Shown: piece after piece, positions 7,375 to 16,021 of the stretch
How the letters are laid out: each line of letters begins with the position of its first letter
Numbering within the stretch: position 1 is the first letter of the stretch
Assembly (NCBI GenBank): GCA_002383605.1
Contig: DFYK01000036.1
Span: forward strand, 3,534 to 38,649
Length of the DNA stretch: 35,116 nucleotides
DNA from: Proteiniphilum sp. UBA4084
GTDB taxonomy: Bacteria > Bacteroidota > Bacteroidia > Bacteroidales > Dysgonomonadaceae
Direction: 5' to 3'
The notes under the pieces: generated by a model
Told to the model about the DNA's origin: nothing
Database searches by the model: none
What the model saw: the letters and a program-made list of their open reading frames with translations, nothing else
Position numbers and translations under genes: made by a program

Positions 7375-10300
7375 ATGTTAAAAACTTTGAATTTTAAACA
7401 AAAATGCAGTAGGTATTTAGAGAGGTACTCCTGCATTAATTTCCTTAAAAAAATTCCGGTATTGATACTCGTTTTTTTTGGGAGTTTCACATTTATTCAG
7501 GCAAAAGGGATATCTCTGACGGAACTAATTACTAACCAGACTATCCCCATTACGGGTAAAGTAACAGATGTGAATAATGAGCCTATGATCGGAGTGACTG
7601 TTATCCTGAAGAATACCAACACGGGGACAGTCACTGATATGAACGGTAACTTCTCATTAAATGTAAACTCGGCTAATGATATAATAAGTATATCTTATTT
7701 GGGATATAAAACGGAAGAGTTTACGGTAAAAAACGTACGAAACTTCAACATCGTGCTGCATGAGGATGAAACGTTACTGGAAGAAGTGGTGGTCGTAGGA
7801 TACGGTTCAATGAAGAAAAGAGATTTGTCAGGCTCCGTGGCACAGGTTAAGGCAGACGAAATTCTTTCGGGTAATCCGGCGGCAAGTATTAATCAGGCTT
7901 TACAAGGCCGCGTTGCGGGAGCCATGGTCAATCAAAATGACGGAGCACCGGGTGCCGGGATAAGCATGCAGATTAGAGGTACAAATTCGTTTTCATCAAA
8001 CTCTCAACCCCTTTATATCGTGGATGGAATTCCATTTGAAGTACCCGCCACACCCCGAAGTGCGGAAAATACCGATGGAAGTCTTGAAGCATCTGCAAAT
8101 GCCCTTTCGTTTATCAATCCACATGACATTGCCTCCATAGAGGTGTTGAAGGATGCTTCGGCAACAGCCATTTACGGTTCACGCGGTGCCAATGGAGTTG
8201 TACTTATTACGACAAAATCGGGGGAGAAAGGAAAACCGCGTATTGAGTTTACTTCCAATGTAAGCAGTTCAACCATCCGGAAACAAGTACCTGTTCTTGA
8301 CGGCTACCACTATGCACTTTACCGCAATGAACAGCAGGACAACGCCTTGCTCTATGATTCGTCTCCTTTCACCCAGTATGTTTATCCCTCACCGGGTACA
8401 TGGAGATTTGATACAAGTAACGGAGAGGTTTTAAGTGCAAAGTACAATCCTTCACCAGAGGACTTTTTATCACCTGGATGGAGGGAAGGAGTAGATGGCA
8501 ATGGAGGTAACTGGAGACAGTGGGTAGAAGGTACAAACTGGCAGGACCAGATTTTCCAGACAGGCTACTCGCAGGAATATAACATGCTTATCTCAAGTGC
8601 CACAGATCGTGGCAATTACACTTTTTCTGGCAATTATACCAGCCAGGATGGCATCATTAAAGGTACAGGGTTTGAACGCTATACTTTACGTTCCAACACC
8701 AGCCAGAATATTTCAAAAAATATTACGGTCGGGCTTAATCTGAGCTACACTAACTCTACAACTGACTTCGCTAAAGGGAATTCTCTGGATTATAGTATCC
8801 TGCGTTCAGCGTTACTCTATCCCTCCACGATTTATTATGGTGATTTTTCACAGAGTGACGAGTTATTATGGTTGTCGGCTAATCCCCGTACATACGTGAC
8901 TTCTACGAAAAACGAATTGTCAAGTGTGAATATATTTGCGTCTGCTTTTGCCAGCATTCGTTTACATGAGAATCTGGTTTTCCGTCAAAACCTGGGATTG
9001 AGTAATTTTGAAAATCAAAGAAGCACCTATTCCAATCGCGACACCGGAGAAGGAGCAATCGACAAAGTAAACGGAAAGGGAGGGTTAAGTGATAACCGAC
9101 AAGCACATACCGTAACTGAATCAATGCTGACTTACAACCGGATTTTTGGAAAAATCCACAATCTAAATGCTGTGGCAGCAGTCACATATGAACATCGTGT
9201 AAATAGTGCTGAATCGATGACCGCAACACAATTTCCCACTGATTTGACTGAAAATTATGATATGGGTCTGGCATTGGTCCCAGGTAGCCTTGTCAGTTCA
9301 AAATTTGAAAGTAAATTGTTCTCAATGCTCGGTCGGGTCAACTATGTATTAAATGATAAATATATATTTACTGCCAGCTTCAGACGTGACGGTTCCAGCA
9401 AATTTTCCTCAGAAAACAGATATGCTAATTTTGCATCCGGTGCATTGGCCTGGAGACTCTCAGAGGAAGCATTCATCAAAAACCTGAATCTTTTTGACAA
9501 CCTGAAACTCCGCTTGAGCTACGGTCAAACCGGAAATCAGGCAATACCTGATTATCAAACCATGTACACCATGCGGGTTGCAAATTATCCTCTTGGGGGG
9601 TCCGAACACAGCGGTTTTGTGAGCGACCATGCTTTCAATACCAGTCTGAAATGGGAAACAACAGATCAGTATAATGCCGGGATCGATTTTGGTTTTTATA
9701 ACAACCGATTGAGTTTTATCATCGATTATTATTACAAGAAAACCAATGATCTGTTGCAAAATGTAAAAACACCACAATCAACTGGCTATATTTCTCAAAT
9801 AATCAACAGTGGTTATGTGACCAATGAAGGTTTGGAATTAACTGCAAATCTCGTTCCTGTACAGAATAAATTATTTAATTGGAGAATCGATGCAAACTTG
9901 TCATTTAATAGAAACAGAATCGGTGGATTGCAGGCAGATCAGTTCTCCAGCCGTCTCTGGTATAAGGCTGACAACGTTTTTATCCAACGGAACGGATTGC
10001 CTATCGGAGCGATTTACGGTTATGTGGAGGATGGTTTTTACGACAATGAAGCGGAGGTAAGAGCTGACCCAACCTATGCTTCTGCAAGTGCAAATGTGGT
10101 GAAATCGATGATTGGCGAAATAAAGTATAAAGAAGGATTGCATGTTATCGGGGATACAAACCCGGATTACATTTTTGGTGTTACCAATAACTTTGAGTGG
10201 AACAACTTTAACTTTGGCTTCTTTGTACAGGGCGTGATGGGAAATGATATATTCAATGGTAACCTGATGAATGTCACGTTATTTAATACTACAAACATCC

Positions 10301-10659
10301 CGGTTGCAGTCTATGACTACCGATGGACACCAGAAACCAAAAATATTGCCAAATGGCCCAAAGCCACCAATCAGGCAAAAAGAACCTGGCTTATCTCTGA
10401 TCGTTACGTGGAAGATGGTTCCTACATCCGTTTGAAAAATATCAATATAGGATACACTTTCGATAATCCCAAATTTCTGAAAGGTATCAGGAGCATCAAT
10501 CTGAATGCAAGTGCCAGCAACCTATTTACACTGACCGATTACAGCTGGTACGATCCGGATGTAAATGCCTTTGGTAACGATCCTGCCCGAAGGGGAGTGG
10601 ATGTATACTCATATCCAACGAGCAAAACATTCTCTCTTGGATTAAAAGTACAATTCTAA
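7375..10659 (+). CDS. SusC/RagA-family TonB-dependent outer-membrane transporter
   Basis: A 1094-residue outer-membrane receptor importing glycan fragments with TonB energy. There is a hydrophobic signal segment at about residues 23-43, then a carboxypeptidase-regulatory-like beta domain (ITGKVTDVNNEPMIGVTVIL, about 58-135), the SusC hallmark EEVVVVGYGSMKKRDLSGSV, the plug with NQALQGRVAG, IRGTNSF, PLYIVDGIPF and VLKDASATAIYGSRGANGVV, and a C-terminal 22-strand-type beta-barrel ending in the aromatic F of LGLKVQF. It is followed 18 bases later by its SusD partner, so the two are translated from one message. N-terminal presequence of about 22 residues before the hydrophobic core is long but common in this family. 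Confidence 0.96.
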   Translation: MLKTLNFKQKCSRYLERYSCINFLKKIPVLILVFFGSFTFIQAKGISLTELITNQTIPITGKVTDVNNEPMIGVTVILKNTNTGTVTDMNGNFSLNVNSANDIISISYLGYKTEEFTVKNVRNFNIVLHEDETLLEEVVVVGYGSMKKRDLSGSVAQVKADEILSGNPAASINQALQGRVAGAMVNQNDGAPGAGISMQIRGTNSFSSNSQPLYIVDGIPFEVPATPRSAENTDGSLEASANALSFINPHDIASIEVLKDASATAIYGSRGANGVVLITTKSGEKGKPRIEFTSNVSSSTIRKQVPVLDGYHYALYRNEQQDNALLYDSSPFTQYVYPSPGTWRFDTSNGEVLSAKYNPSPEDFLSPGWREGVDGNGGNWRQWVEGTNWQDQIFQTGYSQEYNMLISSATDRGNYTFSGNYTSQDGIIKGTGFERYTLRSNTSQNISKNITVGLNLSYTNSTTDFAKGNSLDYSILRSALLYPSTIYYGDFSQSDELLWLSANPRTYVTSTKNELSSVNIFASAFASIRLHENLVFRQNLGLSNFENQRSTYSNRDTGEGAIDKVNGKGGLSDNRQAHTVTESMLTYNRIFGKIHNLNAVAAVTYEHRVNSAESMTATQFPTDLTENYDMGLALVPGSLVSSKFESKLFSMLGRVNYVLNDKYIFTASFRRDGSSKFSSENRYANFASGALAWRLSEEAFIKNLNLFDNLKLRLSYGQTGNQAIPDYQTMYTMRVANYPLGGSEHSGFVSDHAFNTSLKWETTDQYNAGIDFGFYNNRLSFIIDYYYKKTNDLLQNVKTPQSTGYISQIINSGYVTNEGLELTANLVPVQNKLFNWRIDANLSFNRNRIGGLQADQFSSRLWYKADNVFIQRNGLPIGAIYGYVEDGFYDNEAEVRADPTYASASANVVKSMIGEIKYKEGLHVIGDTNPDYIFGVTNNFEWNNFNFGFFVQGVMGNDIFNGNLMNVTLFNTTNIPVAVYDYRWTPETKNIAKWPKATNQAKRTWLISDRYVEDGSYIRLKNINIGYTFDNPKFLKGIRSINLNASASNLFTLTDYSWYDPDVNAFGNDPARRGVDVYSYPTSKTFSLGLKVQF

Positions 10660-10677
10660 TTTTAATAAGACAAAAAG

Positions 10678-12441
10678 ATGAAAAAATATATCCTCACAGC
10701 AGTTATTCTGAGTGCTCTGCTTACGCTATTATTTTTTTCCTCATGCAGTGATATTTTGGATGTAAATGCCTATTCAAAAATCACCAATGAGGGTATTGAA
10801 GATTCCGACAAAGGTGCTGATATGTGGGTAATGGGCGCTTATAACGGATTATCCCGCATGTATGTATACGATGAGTTTCCCCGTTCCATAGAACTAGACA
10901 ACGATTATGTTACCGGTCCAAGTTGGGCTTTCGGTGAGCTGGGAGCAGGCAATTTCCAGGGGGCAACCAATCAGTCGGACGCAGTATGGAAATTGAGCTA
11001 TGATCTGATTAACAGAACAAATGAGGCCATCTATCACATAGAAAAAATGGGGAATGTCACAGAGGCAGCTAGAAATAACTGTTTGGGTGAACTCTATTTC
11101 CTACAGGCTTACGGCTATTTTCTCCTTGTCAGGGCTTATGGAGAAGTACCAATATTTGAAGTTTCAATCAATCAGGGAAATGATCCCAATCAATCCCGTC
11201 AGCCAATTCCAGTTGTATACGCGCATATTATCGATCTCCTAAAAAACGCCAAGGAGATGATCTATAAAAACACAAGTTCTTCCTATAAGGAAGGTCGTGT
11301 TTCTGCCGGTGCCGCGGCATCTCTACTCGCAAAAGTATATGCAACGATTGCTTCTGCTGCCATGCCATCCGGCACCGTGTATGTAAAGGGAGGTATTCCC
11401 TTTAGCATGAACGGCAGTGTGAAAGTATTCACGCAACCCCAGACATTGACCATAGAGAAACAACAGGTTACAGGCTATGAATCATTCGATTATCTTGCGT
11501 ATTACACACTGGCGAGAGATATCGCAAAAGACATTGTTGTCAGCAAATTATACGGAGATCATGAGCTTATACCTTATTCCATCCTCTGGAAAAAAGCTGG
11601 TAGAACAAGCAAGGAACATTTCTTTGCATTACAGACAAAATCGGGTGACGACTACTTTGGTGCATTATTTAGCAGGGCCTATGTTGGACAGATTGTTAAT
11701 GGCTATGTACCGAACGGAGGAGGTTTATCCCATGGTTTAAGAGATCACTGGTATAAATTATTTGAAAATCAGGATCTTCGAATTACAGAAGGAGTGATGC
11801 ACCGTTTTGTGCGTCAGTCGGATCTTTCATGGAACGGAGGAGGTTATTATCCCAATACGGATGAATGGAAGTTAAAAGCAAGGGGATTGGATCCGGCCAA
11901 TAATAAAGTAACAGACCCTGTGGCACCGTTTAATGACGGACGGGACTATCGATCGGGGACTGGTGAACAATACCTCGCATACACTACAAAATATACAGAT
12001 GTCACCGATCGCTCACTGACCCGTACCGATGCAATGTTGCCTTTGCTCCGCTATGCTGATGTGGTGCTGATATATGCGGAAGCATCTAACGAAATTGATG
12101 GGTTGAATAACGACGCACTCAATGCATTAAATGCAGTGAGGACAAGAAGCAATGCTACTCCTAAATGGTTTGGCTCTTCAGAAGAAGGAGGTATAGAATC
12201 GAAGGAGGAGTTTCGCTCAGCAGTGCTGGAAGAAAGAGCGATGGAATTGGCATTGGAAAGTGACCGGCGTTGGGATCTGATTCGGTGGGGAATTTATCTG
12301 GGAGTGATGAATGGTATTGGGACAGTAGATGAGATAAATACGATTAAAATGCGGGAAGCAAAACATTTACTCTATCCCATCCCGCAAGATGAAATGCTGA
12401 CCAACCAAGCTATCACGGAGAATAATCCGGGATGGAAGTAA
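10678..12441 (+). CDS. SusD/RagB-family glycan-binding lipoprotein
   Basis: A 587-residue outer-membrane lipoprotein, partner lid of the preceding SusC. The signal peptide ends in FFSSC with lipid Cys23, followed by SDILDVNAYS, typical of SusD. TPR-like segments are visible (LGELYFLQAYGYFLLVRAYGEVPIF near 140-165, cited as FLQAYGYFLLVRAYGEVP; ASLLAKVYATIAS near 225), and the C-terminal RagB region ends with LRYADVVLIYAEASNEI, LEERAMELALESDRRWDLIRW, cited as LALESDRRWDLIRW, and LLYPIPQDEM. It is longer than the usual 500-550 residues, with extra sequence in the middle. It is predicted to capture the glycan fragment and close over the SusC channel. Confidence 0.95.
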   Translation: MKKYILTAVILSALLTLLFFSSCSDILDVNAYSKITNEGIEDSDKGADMWVMGAYNGLSRMYVYDEFPRSIELDNDYVTGPSWAFGELGAGNFQGATNQSDAVWKLSYDLINRTNEAIYHIEKMGNVTEAARNNCLGELYFLQAYGYFLLVRAYGEVPIFEVSINQGNDPNQSRQPIPVVYAHIIDLLKNAKEMIYKNTSSSYKEGRVSAGAAASLLAKVYATIASAAMPSGTVYVKGGIPFSMNGSVKVFTQPQTLTIEKQQVTGYESFDYLAYYTLARDIAKDIVVSKLYGDHELIPYSILWKKAGRTSKEHFFALQTKSGDDYFGALFSRAYVGQIVNGYVPNGGGLSHGLRDHWYKLFENQDLRITEGVMHRFVRQSDLSWNGGGYYPNTDEWKLKARGLDPANNKVTDPVAPFNDGRDYRSGTGEQYLAYTTKYTDVTDRSLTRTDAMLPLLRYADVVLIYAEASNEIDGLNNDALNALNAVRTRSNATPKWFGSSEEGGIESKEEFRSAVLEERAMELALESDRRWDLIRWGIYLGVMNGIGTVDEINTIKMREAKHLLYPIPQDEMLTNQAITENNPGWK

Positions 12442-12468
12442 TATGAAAATCTAATAAACCTCATGCAT

Positions 12469-13710
12469 ATGAAAACTTTAATATTAAGATATCTTTCTAT
12501 CACATTGCTGATGACAATATTTTTCATCTCCTGTGATGATATTGTGACATACGATGATGAATTTACTGATGAAACAGTGTCAAATGGTCCACCGGTAATA
12601 ACACGGGTCAGCACAATTGAAAATCAGGATACCGATACTACCCAGGGTAGTTTTAATCAGATGATCGTGATTCATGGACAAAACCTGAGTCAGGTAAAAT
12701 CTATACAGTTTAACGATCAGTCGGTAGATCTTGAAGAAATTTATGCAGTTAATACTAAGATTGTGGTATCAATTCCTGGCACCGTCCCTGACGAAATAAC
12801 AAACAAGATTGTGGTCATAACGGAAAAGGGGGATACCGAATTTCCCTTTAAAGTCGCATTTCCTGATCTTATTATCCGCGGATTTGATTTTGACTTTGGT
12901 AATGCCGGCGAAACGATCGTTATGCAAGGTGAAAATCTTTTATTGTACGATCTGACTACCGAGAAGGGAGAGATCAAAATGAACGGCATACCGGTCACCA
13001 TCCTCTCTACAACAGAAGAAGCCGTCACCTTGAAAGTTCCGGACGGAATTACGGACAATGCAATCGTATCGGTGAGCAGTGGCAGAATAAAAAGTGTACT
13101 TGGTGATCAACCCATTGAATTTACTTATCGTGATCGGGGTTTCAGCATCACGGATATGGGTCCCGGTTATCTGACCCATGCCTCAACGAAAAATTTTGCC
13201 ACAGACGGTACACTGGAAGGAGATCCAACACCATTATTTCCGGGAACATGTTTTTCACGAATCAAAGGGACTGTCAATGGATACAGCACCAACATGCTCA
13301 TTTATAATTATCCTTTCGATACCCCTTCAGCGAATCCCTTATTCGCTGACATGAGAACAAACCCGGGAGACTATGAGATTAAATATGAGATACTGGTTAA
13401 AACCGACTTTCCCATCACAGCACCCGGCGACAGAATCAGAATGGTGCTGAACGGAACCAGGGCTACAAACACCCAGGAATGGATTCCGGCTCTTTCGGGG
13501 GTAGCTTATCACACCAATGATAAATGGGTTACAATTGCTTCTGATTTCGCGTATTACAAAAATGCTTCCGGAGGCAGTCCACTCTTTGAGACAGGGAATA
13601 AGTTCGTTTTTGCCTATATCCACGGAGCAGGTACTGTGGCTCCCACAGACCTTTCAATCACCAATCTAAGGATTGCAAAAAAAGTGAACATTGTAAGAAA
13701 ACAGATATAA
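12469..13710 (+). CDS. IPT/TIG-domain surface glycan-binding lipoprotein (SGBP-B-like)
   Basis: A 413-residue lipoprotein; ATG at 12469 gives MKTLILRYLSITLLMTIFFISC with lipid Cys22 followed by DDIVTYDDEF, an acidic start that fits surface export in Bacteroidota. An alternative ATG is two codons upstream. Two tandem Ig-like IPT/TIG domains follow (about residues 40-130, with VIHGQNLSQVKSIQFND, and 130-225, with VMQGENLLLYDLTTEKGEI), then a C-terminal beta-sandwich of about 180 residues that resembles the glycan-binding domain of SGBP-B proteins of xyloglucan and other beta-glucan loci. It is immediately after SusD, the normal SGBP slot. Its role is to hold the polysaccharide at the surface. 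It is not an enzyme, so far as can be seen. Confidence 0.85.
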   Translation: MKTLILRYLSITLLMTIFFISCDDIVTYDDEFTDETVSNGPPVITRVSTIENQDTDTTQGSFNQMIVIHGQNLSQVKSIQFNDQSVDLEEIYAVNTKIVVSIPGTVPDEITNKIVVITEKGDTEFPFKVAFPDLIIRGFDFDFGNAGETIVMQGENLLLYDLTTEKGEIKMNGIPVTILSTTEEAVTLKVPDGITDNAIVSVSSGRIKSVLGDQPIEFTYRDRGFSITDMGPGYLTHASTKNFATDGTLEGDPTPLFPGTCFSRIKGTVNGYSTNMLIYNYPFDTPSANPLFADMRTNPGDYEIKYEILVKTDFPITAPGDRIRMVLNGTRATNTQEWIPALSGVAYHTNDKWVTIASDFAYYKNASGGSPLFETGNKFVFAYIHGAGTVAPTDLSITNLRIAKKVNIVRKQI

Positions 13711-13722
13711 GATATTTTTCAG

Positions 13723-13754
13723 GGGTGCTGTTGCTTTTAACGGCATCGGCACCC
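13723..13754 (+). promoter_or_regulatory. Intra-operon stem-loop between the SGBP and surface GH5 genes
   Basis: GGGTGCTGTTGC pairs with GCATCGGCACCC apart from one mismatch and one G-T pair, with an eight-base loop. No T-tract follows, so it is not a standard terminator. It lies between the binding/import genes and the enzyme genes and may protect the susC-susD-SGBP mRNA 3' end or attenuate transcription of the enzymes. Confidence 0.55.
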
Positions 13755-13769
13755 TTAAACCGAAATCGT

Positions 13770-14912
13770 ATGAGAAATTTAATATTTTTTTTATCTTTCA
13801 TAACCCTCATTTTTTTAGTCGGCTGTGAAAAAGGAGAAGACATAAAAATACCCACCGGTCCCGAGAATGGGAATGGAAATGAGAATCCGGATCCCGACAA
13901 TTCATACCCGAATGCGATGATTGAAAATTTCGGAGTCAATCTTTCCGGCGGTGAGTTCGGTGGTGTCTATCCGGGTGTAATTGGCACACACTACGGTTAT
14001 CCCACTGACAAAGATCTGGATTATTTTAAATCAAAGGAACTGAGGCTGATTCGTTTTCCATTTAGATGGGAAAGGGTACAATATGAACTGAACGGGCCAT
14101 TGAATCCACTCGATTTGGGAAAGATGAAAGAGTTTGTGAAAGCCGCCGAAGAGAGAAACATGCCGGTGATACTCGATATGCATAACTTTGCCCGTCGTTC
14201 TTTTGATGGCGGTAAAACGCAAACTGTGATAGGATCGGGGCCAGAACTTACCAAGGAACATCTGGCAGATGTATGGCAAAAAATTGCATTGGACTTCAAA
14301 TCCTATTCAAACATCTGGGCGTATGATATTATGAATGAGCCTTATGCGATGCCCACCACAGGGAGTTGGTTCGACATTGCCCAGGCAACCATCCAAAGCA
14401 TCCGCCAGGTAGATACCAAAACCCCCATAGTAATCAGTGGTGACCGTTACAGCTCATCTTATCATTGGGTACAGTTCAGTGATAATCTCAGGAATCTCAA
14501 TGATCCGGCTGACAAGCTGATTTTTCAAGCACATATCTATTTCGACAAAAACATGTCGGGGTCTTACGGAAGTTATGTGAACGGGGTTTTTGTACCCTCA
14601 ACATACGAAGCCGAAGGGGCTACACCCCAAACCGGAGTTGACAGGATGAAACCTTTTGTCGAATGGTTGCGAAAATACAACAAAAAAGGGATGGTCGGCG
14701 AGTATGGTATTCCGGATGATGACCAAAGATGGAACACCGTGCTGGAAAATATGCTCATCTATTTGCGGGACAATGGAGTGCCGGGTACATACTGGTCTGC
14801 AGGTCCCCGCTGGGGCGGATATCGCCTTGCTGTTCAACCTACAAATAATTACACCACTGACCGTCCTCAGATGAAAGTACTTGAAAAATATACCAAAACG
14901 GATCCCAAATAG
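13770..14912 (+). CDS. GH5 glycoside hydrolase, surface lipoprotein (endo-beta-1,4-glucanase-like)
   Basis: A 380-residue enzyme. Starting at ATG 13770 gives the signal peptide MRNLIFFLSFITLIFLVGC with lipid Cys19 followed by EKGED, consistent with a cell-surface position; the earlier GTG at 13725 lies in the hairpin and was not used. After a linker rich in Asn, Gly, Asp and Pro the GH5 TIM barrel runs from about residue 50. The acid/base is Glu190 in DIMNEP and the nucleophile Glu311 in VGEYGIPDD. The FGVNLSGGEFG start, LIRFPFRWERVQ and the closing TYWSAGPRWGGY recall GH5_5-like cellulases. The likely role is the first endo-cut of the polysaccharide at the surface. Endoglucanase versus glucomannanase cannot be settled from sequence. 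Confidence 0.87.
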   Translation: MRNLIFFLSFITLIFLVGCEKGEDIKIPTGPENGNGNENPDPDNSYPNAMIENFGVNLSGGEFGGVYPGVIGTHYGYPTDKDLDYFKSKELRLIRFPFRWERVQYELNGPLNPLDLGKMKEFVKAAEERNMPVILDMHNFARRSFDGGKTQTVIGSGPELTKEHLADVWQKIALDFKSYSNIWAYDIMNEPYAMPTTGSWFDIAQATIQSIRQVDTKTPIVISGDRYSSSYHWVQFSDNLRNLNDPADKLIFQAHIYFDKNMSGSYGSYVNGVFVPSTYEAEGATPQTGVDRMKPFVEWLRKYNKKGMVGEYGIPDDDQRWNTVLENMLIYLRDNGVPGTYWSAGPRWGGYRLAVQPTNNYTTDRPQMKVLEKYTKTDPK

Positions 14913-14960
14913 AATCGAAAGAGAAACGAGAAAAAAATACAAACCAAATAATAATAGACA

Positions 14961-15995
14961 ATGAGAAAAAAAATGATACTTTCACTTCTTGCCGCACTGA
15001 TAATCACTGCGAATCTTTCAGCCCAGAATTTCTCAAAAGTGGAAAATCCGCCACAACCCTTCGGACTGAACATGGCCGGAGCTGACTTTGGGAAGAACTT
15101 CCCCGGTGTATACAACAAAGATTACACCTATCCCACTGCGGCCAATCTTGATTATGTGAAATCAAAAGGGTTTCGCCTGATCCGACTACCGTTTAAATGG
15201 GACAGAATACAGCATCAACTTTACGGAGAACTGGAAAAGGAAGAACTTGGGCGACTCCGCTATGTGGTTGACGAAGCAGCCAAACGGGATATTCTGGTTT
15301 TATTCGATTTACATAACTATGGGAGAAGATATTTGGGTGAAACACGTTACCGTATTGGTGAAGGAGGTTTAGAAATTGAACATCTTGCCGATTTATGGGG
15401 AAAAATTGCCAAAGAATTCTCTGAATACAGCAACATCTGGGGTTACGGATTGATGAATGAACCGAATAACATGCTGGAGAGTACCCCCTGGTCTAAAATA
15501 GCGCAGGCATCCATACTGGCAATCCGTAACCATGACACCAAAAACGCTATTGTAGTAGGCGGTGACAGCTGGAGCTCCGCAGAACGATGGATGCAGTTCA
15601 GCGACAATCTGAAAAATCTCTACGACCCTGCAAACAATCTCATTTTCGAAGCACATGTTTATTTCGATAATGATGCGTCGGGAACATACAAGAAAAGTTA
15701 CGAAGAAGAAAAAGCCAATCCCTACAAAGGAATTGAACGGGTTCAACCCTTTATCAAATGGTTGCGCGATAACAACTTCAGAGGTTTTATCGGTGAATAT
15801 GGCATTCCTGATCAGGATGAGCGCTGGCAGGTGTGTTTGGATAACTTCCTGGCCTATCTGCAGGAAAACGGTATCAATGGCACCTATTGGGCAGCAGGCC
15901 CCTGGTGGGGTAAAAACTTTATGGCGATTCAGCCAATTGATGGCAAAGATCGGCCACAGATGAAAATTGCGGAAAAATATCTCTGGACAAAATAA
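14961..15995 (+). CDS. GH5 glycoside hydrolase, periplasmic paralogue (endo-beta-1,4-glucanase-like)
   Basis: A 344-residue GH5 enzyme, clearly paralogous to the preceding gene along its whole length. It has a Sec signal peptide ending near ANLSAQ and no lipobox, so it should be periplasmic. The catalytic pair is Glu167 (GLMNEPNN) and Glu279 (IGEYGIPDQ). FGLNMAGADFG, LIRLPFKWDRIQ, FDLHNYGRRY, YFDNDASGTY and TYWAAGPWWG follow the pattern of GH5_5-like beta-1,4-glucanases. Beside its surface-anchored sister it most likely shortens imported oligosaccharides. The subfamily may be a neighbour of GH5_5 rather than GH5_5 itself, because MNEP replaces that group's usual NNE motif. Confidence 0.87.
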   Translation: MRKKMILSLLAALIITANLSAQNFSKVENPPQPFGLNMAGADFGKNFPGVYNKDYTYPTAANLDYVKSKGFRLIRLPFKWDRIQHQLYGELEKEELGRLRYVVDEAAKRDILVLFDLHNYGRRYLGETRYRIGEGGLEIEHLADLWGKIAKEFSEYSNIWGYGLMNEPNNMLESTPWSKIAQASILAIRNHDTKNAIVVGGDSWSSAERWMQFSDNLKNLYDPANNLIFEAHVYFDNDASGTYKKSYEEEKANPYKGIERVQPFIKWLRDNNFRGFIGEYGIPDQDERWQVCLDNFLAYLQENGINGTYWAAGPWWGKNFMAIQPIDGKDRPQMKIAEKYLWTK

Positions 15996-16021
15996 CTCAT
16001 TCAGAAAAATTGATAAATCGT

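Noticed and set aside
13725..13769. GTG start giving a 15-residue longer surface GH5
   Set aside because: It lies inside the stem-loop, and the added residues would bury the signal peptide; ATG at 13770 gives a proper lipoprotein signal.
16010..16021. TTG start for the DUF4038 protein
   Set aside because: ATG at 16022 gives a normal signal peptide and the extra four codons add nothing.
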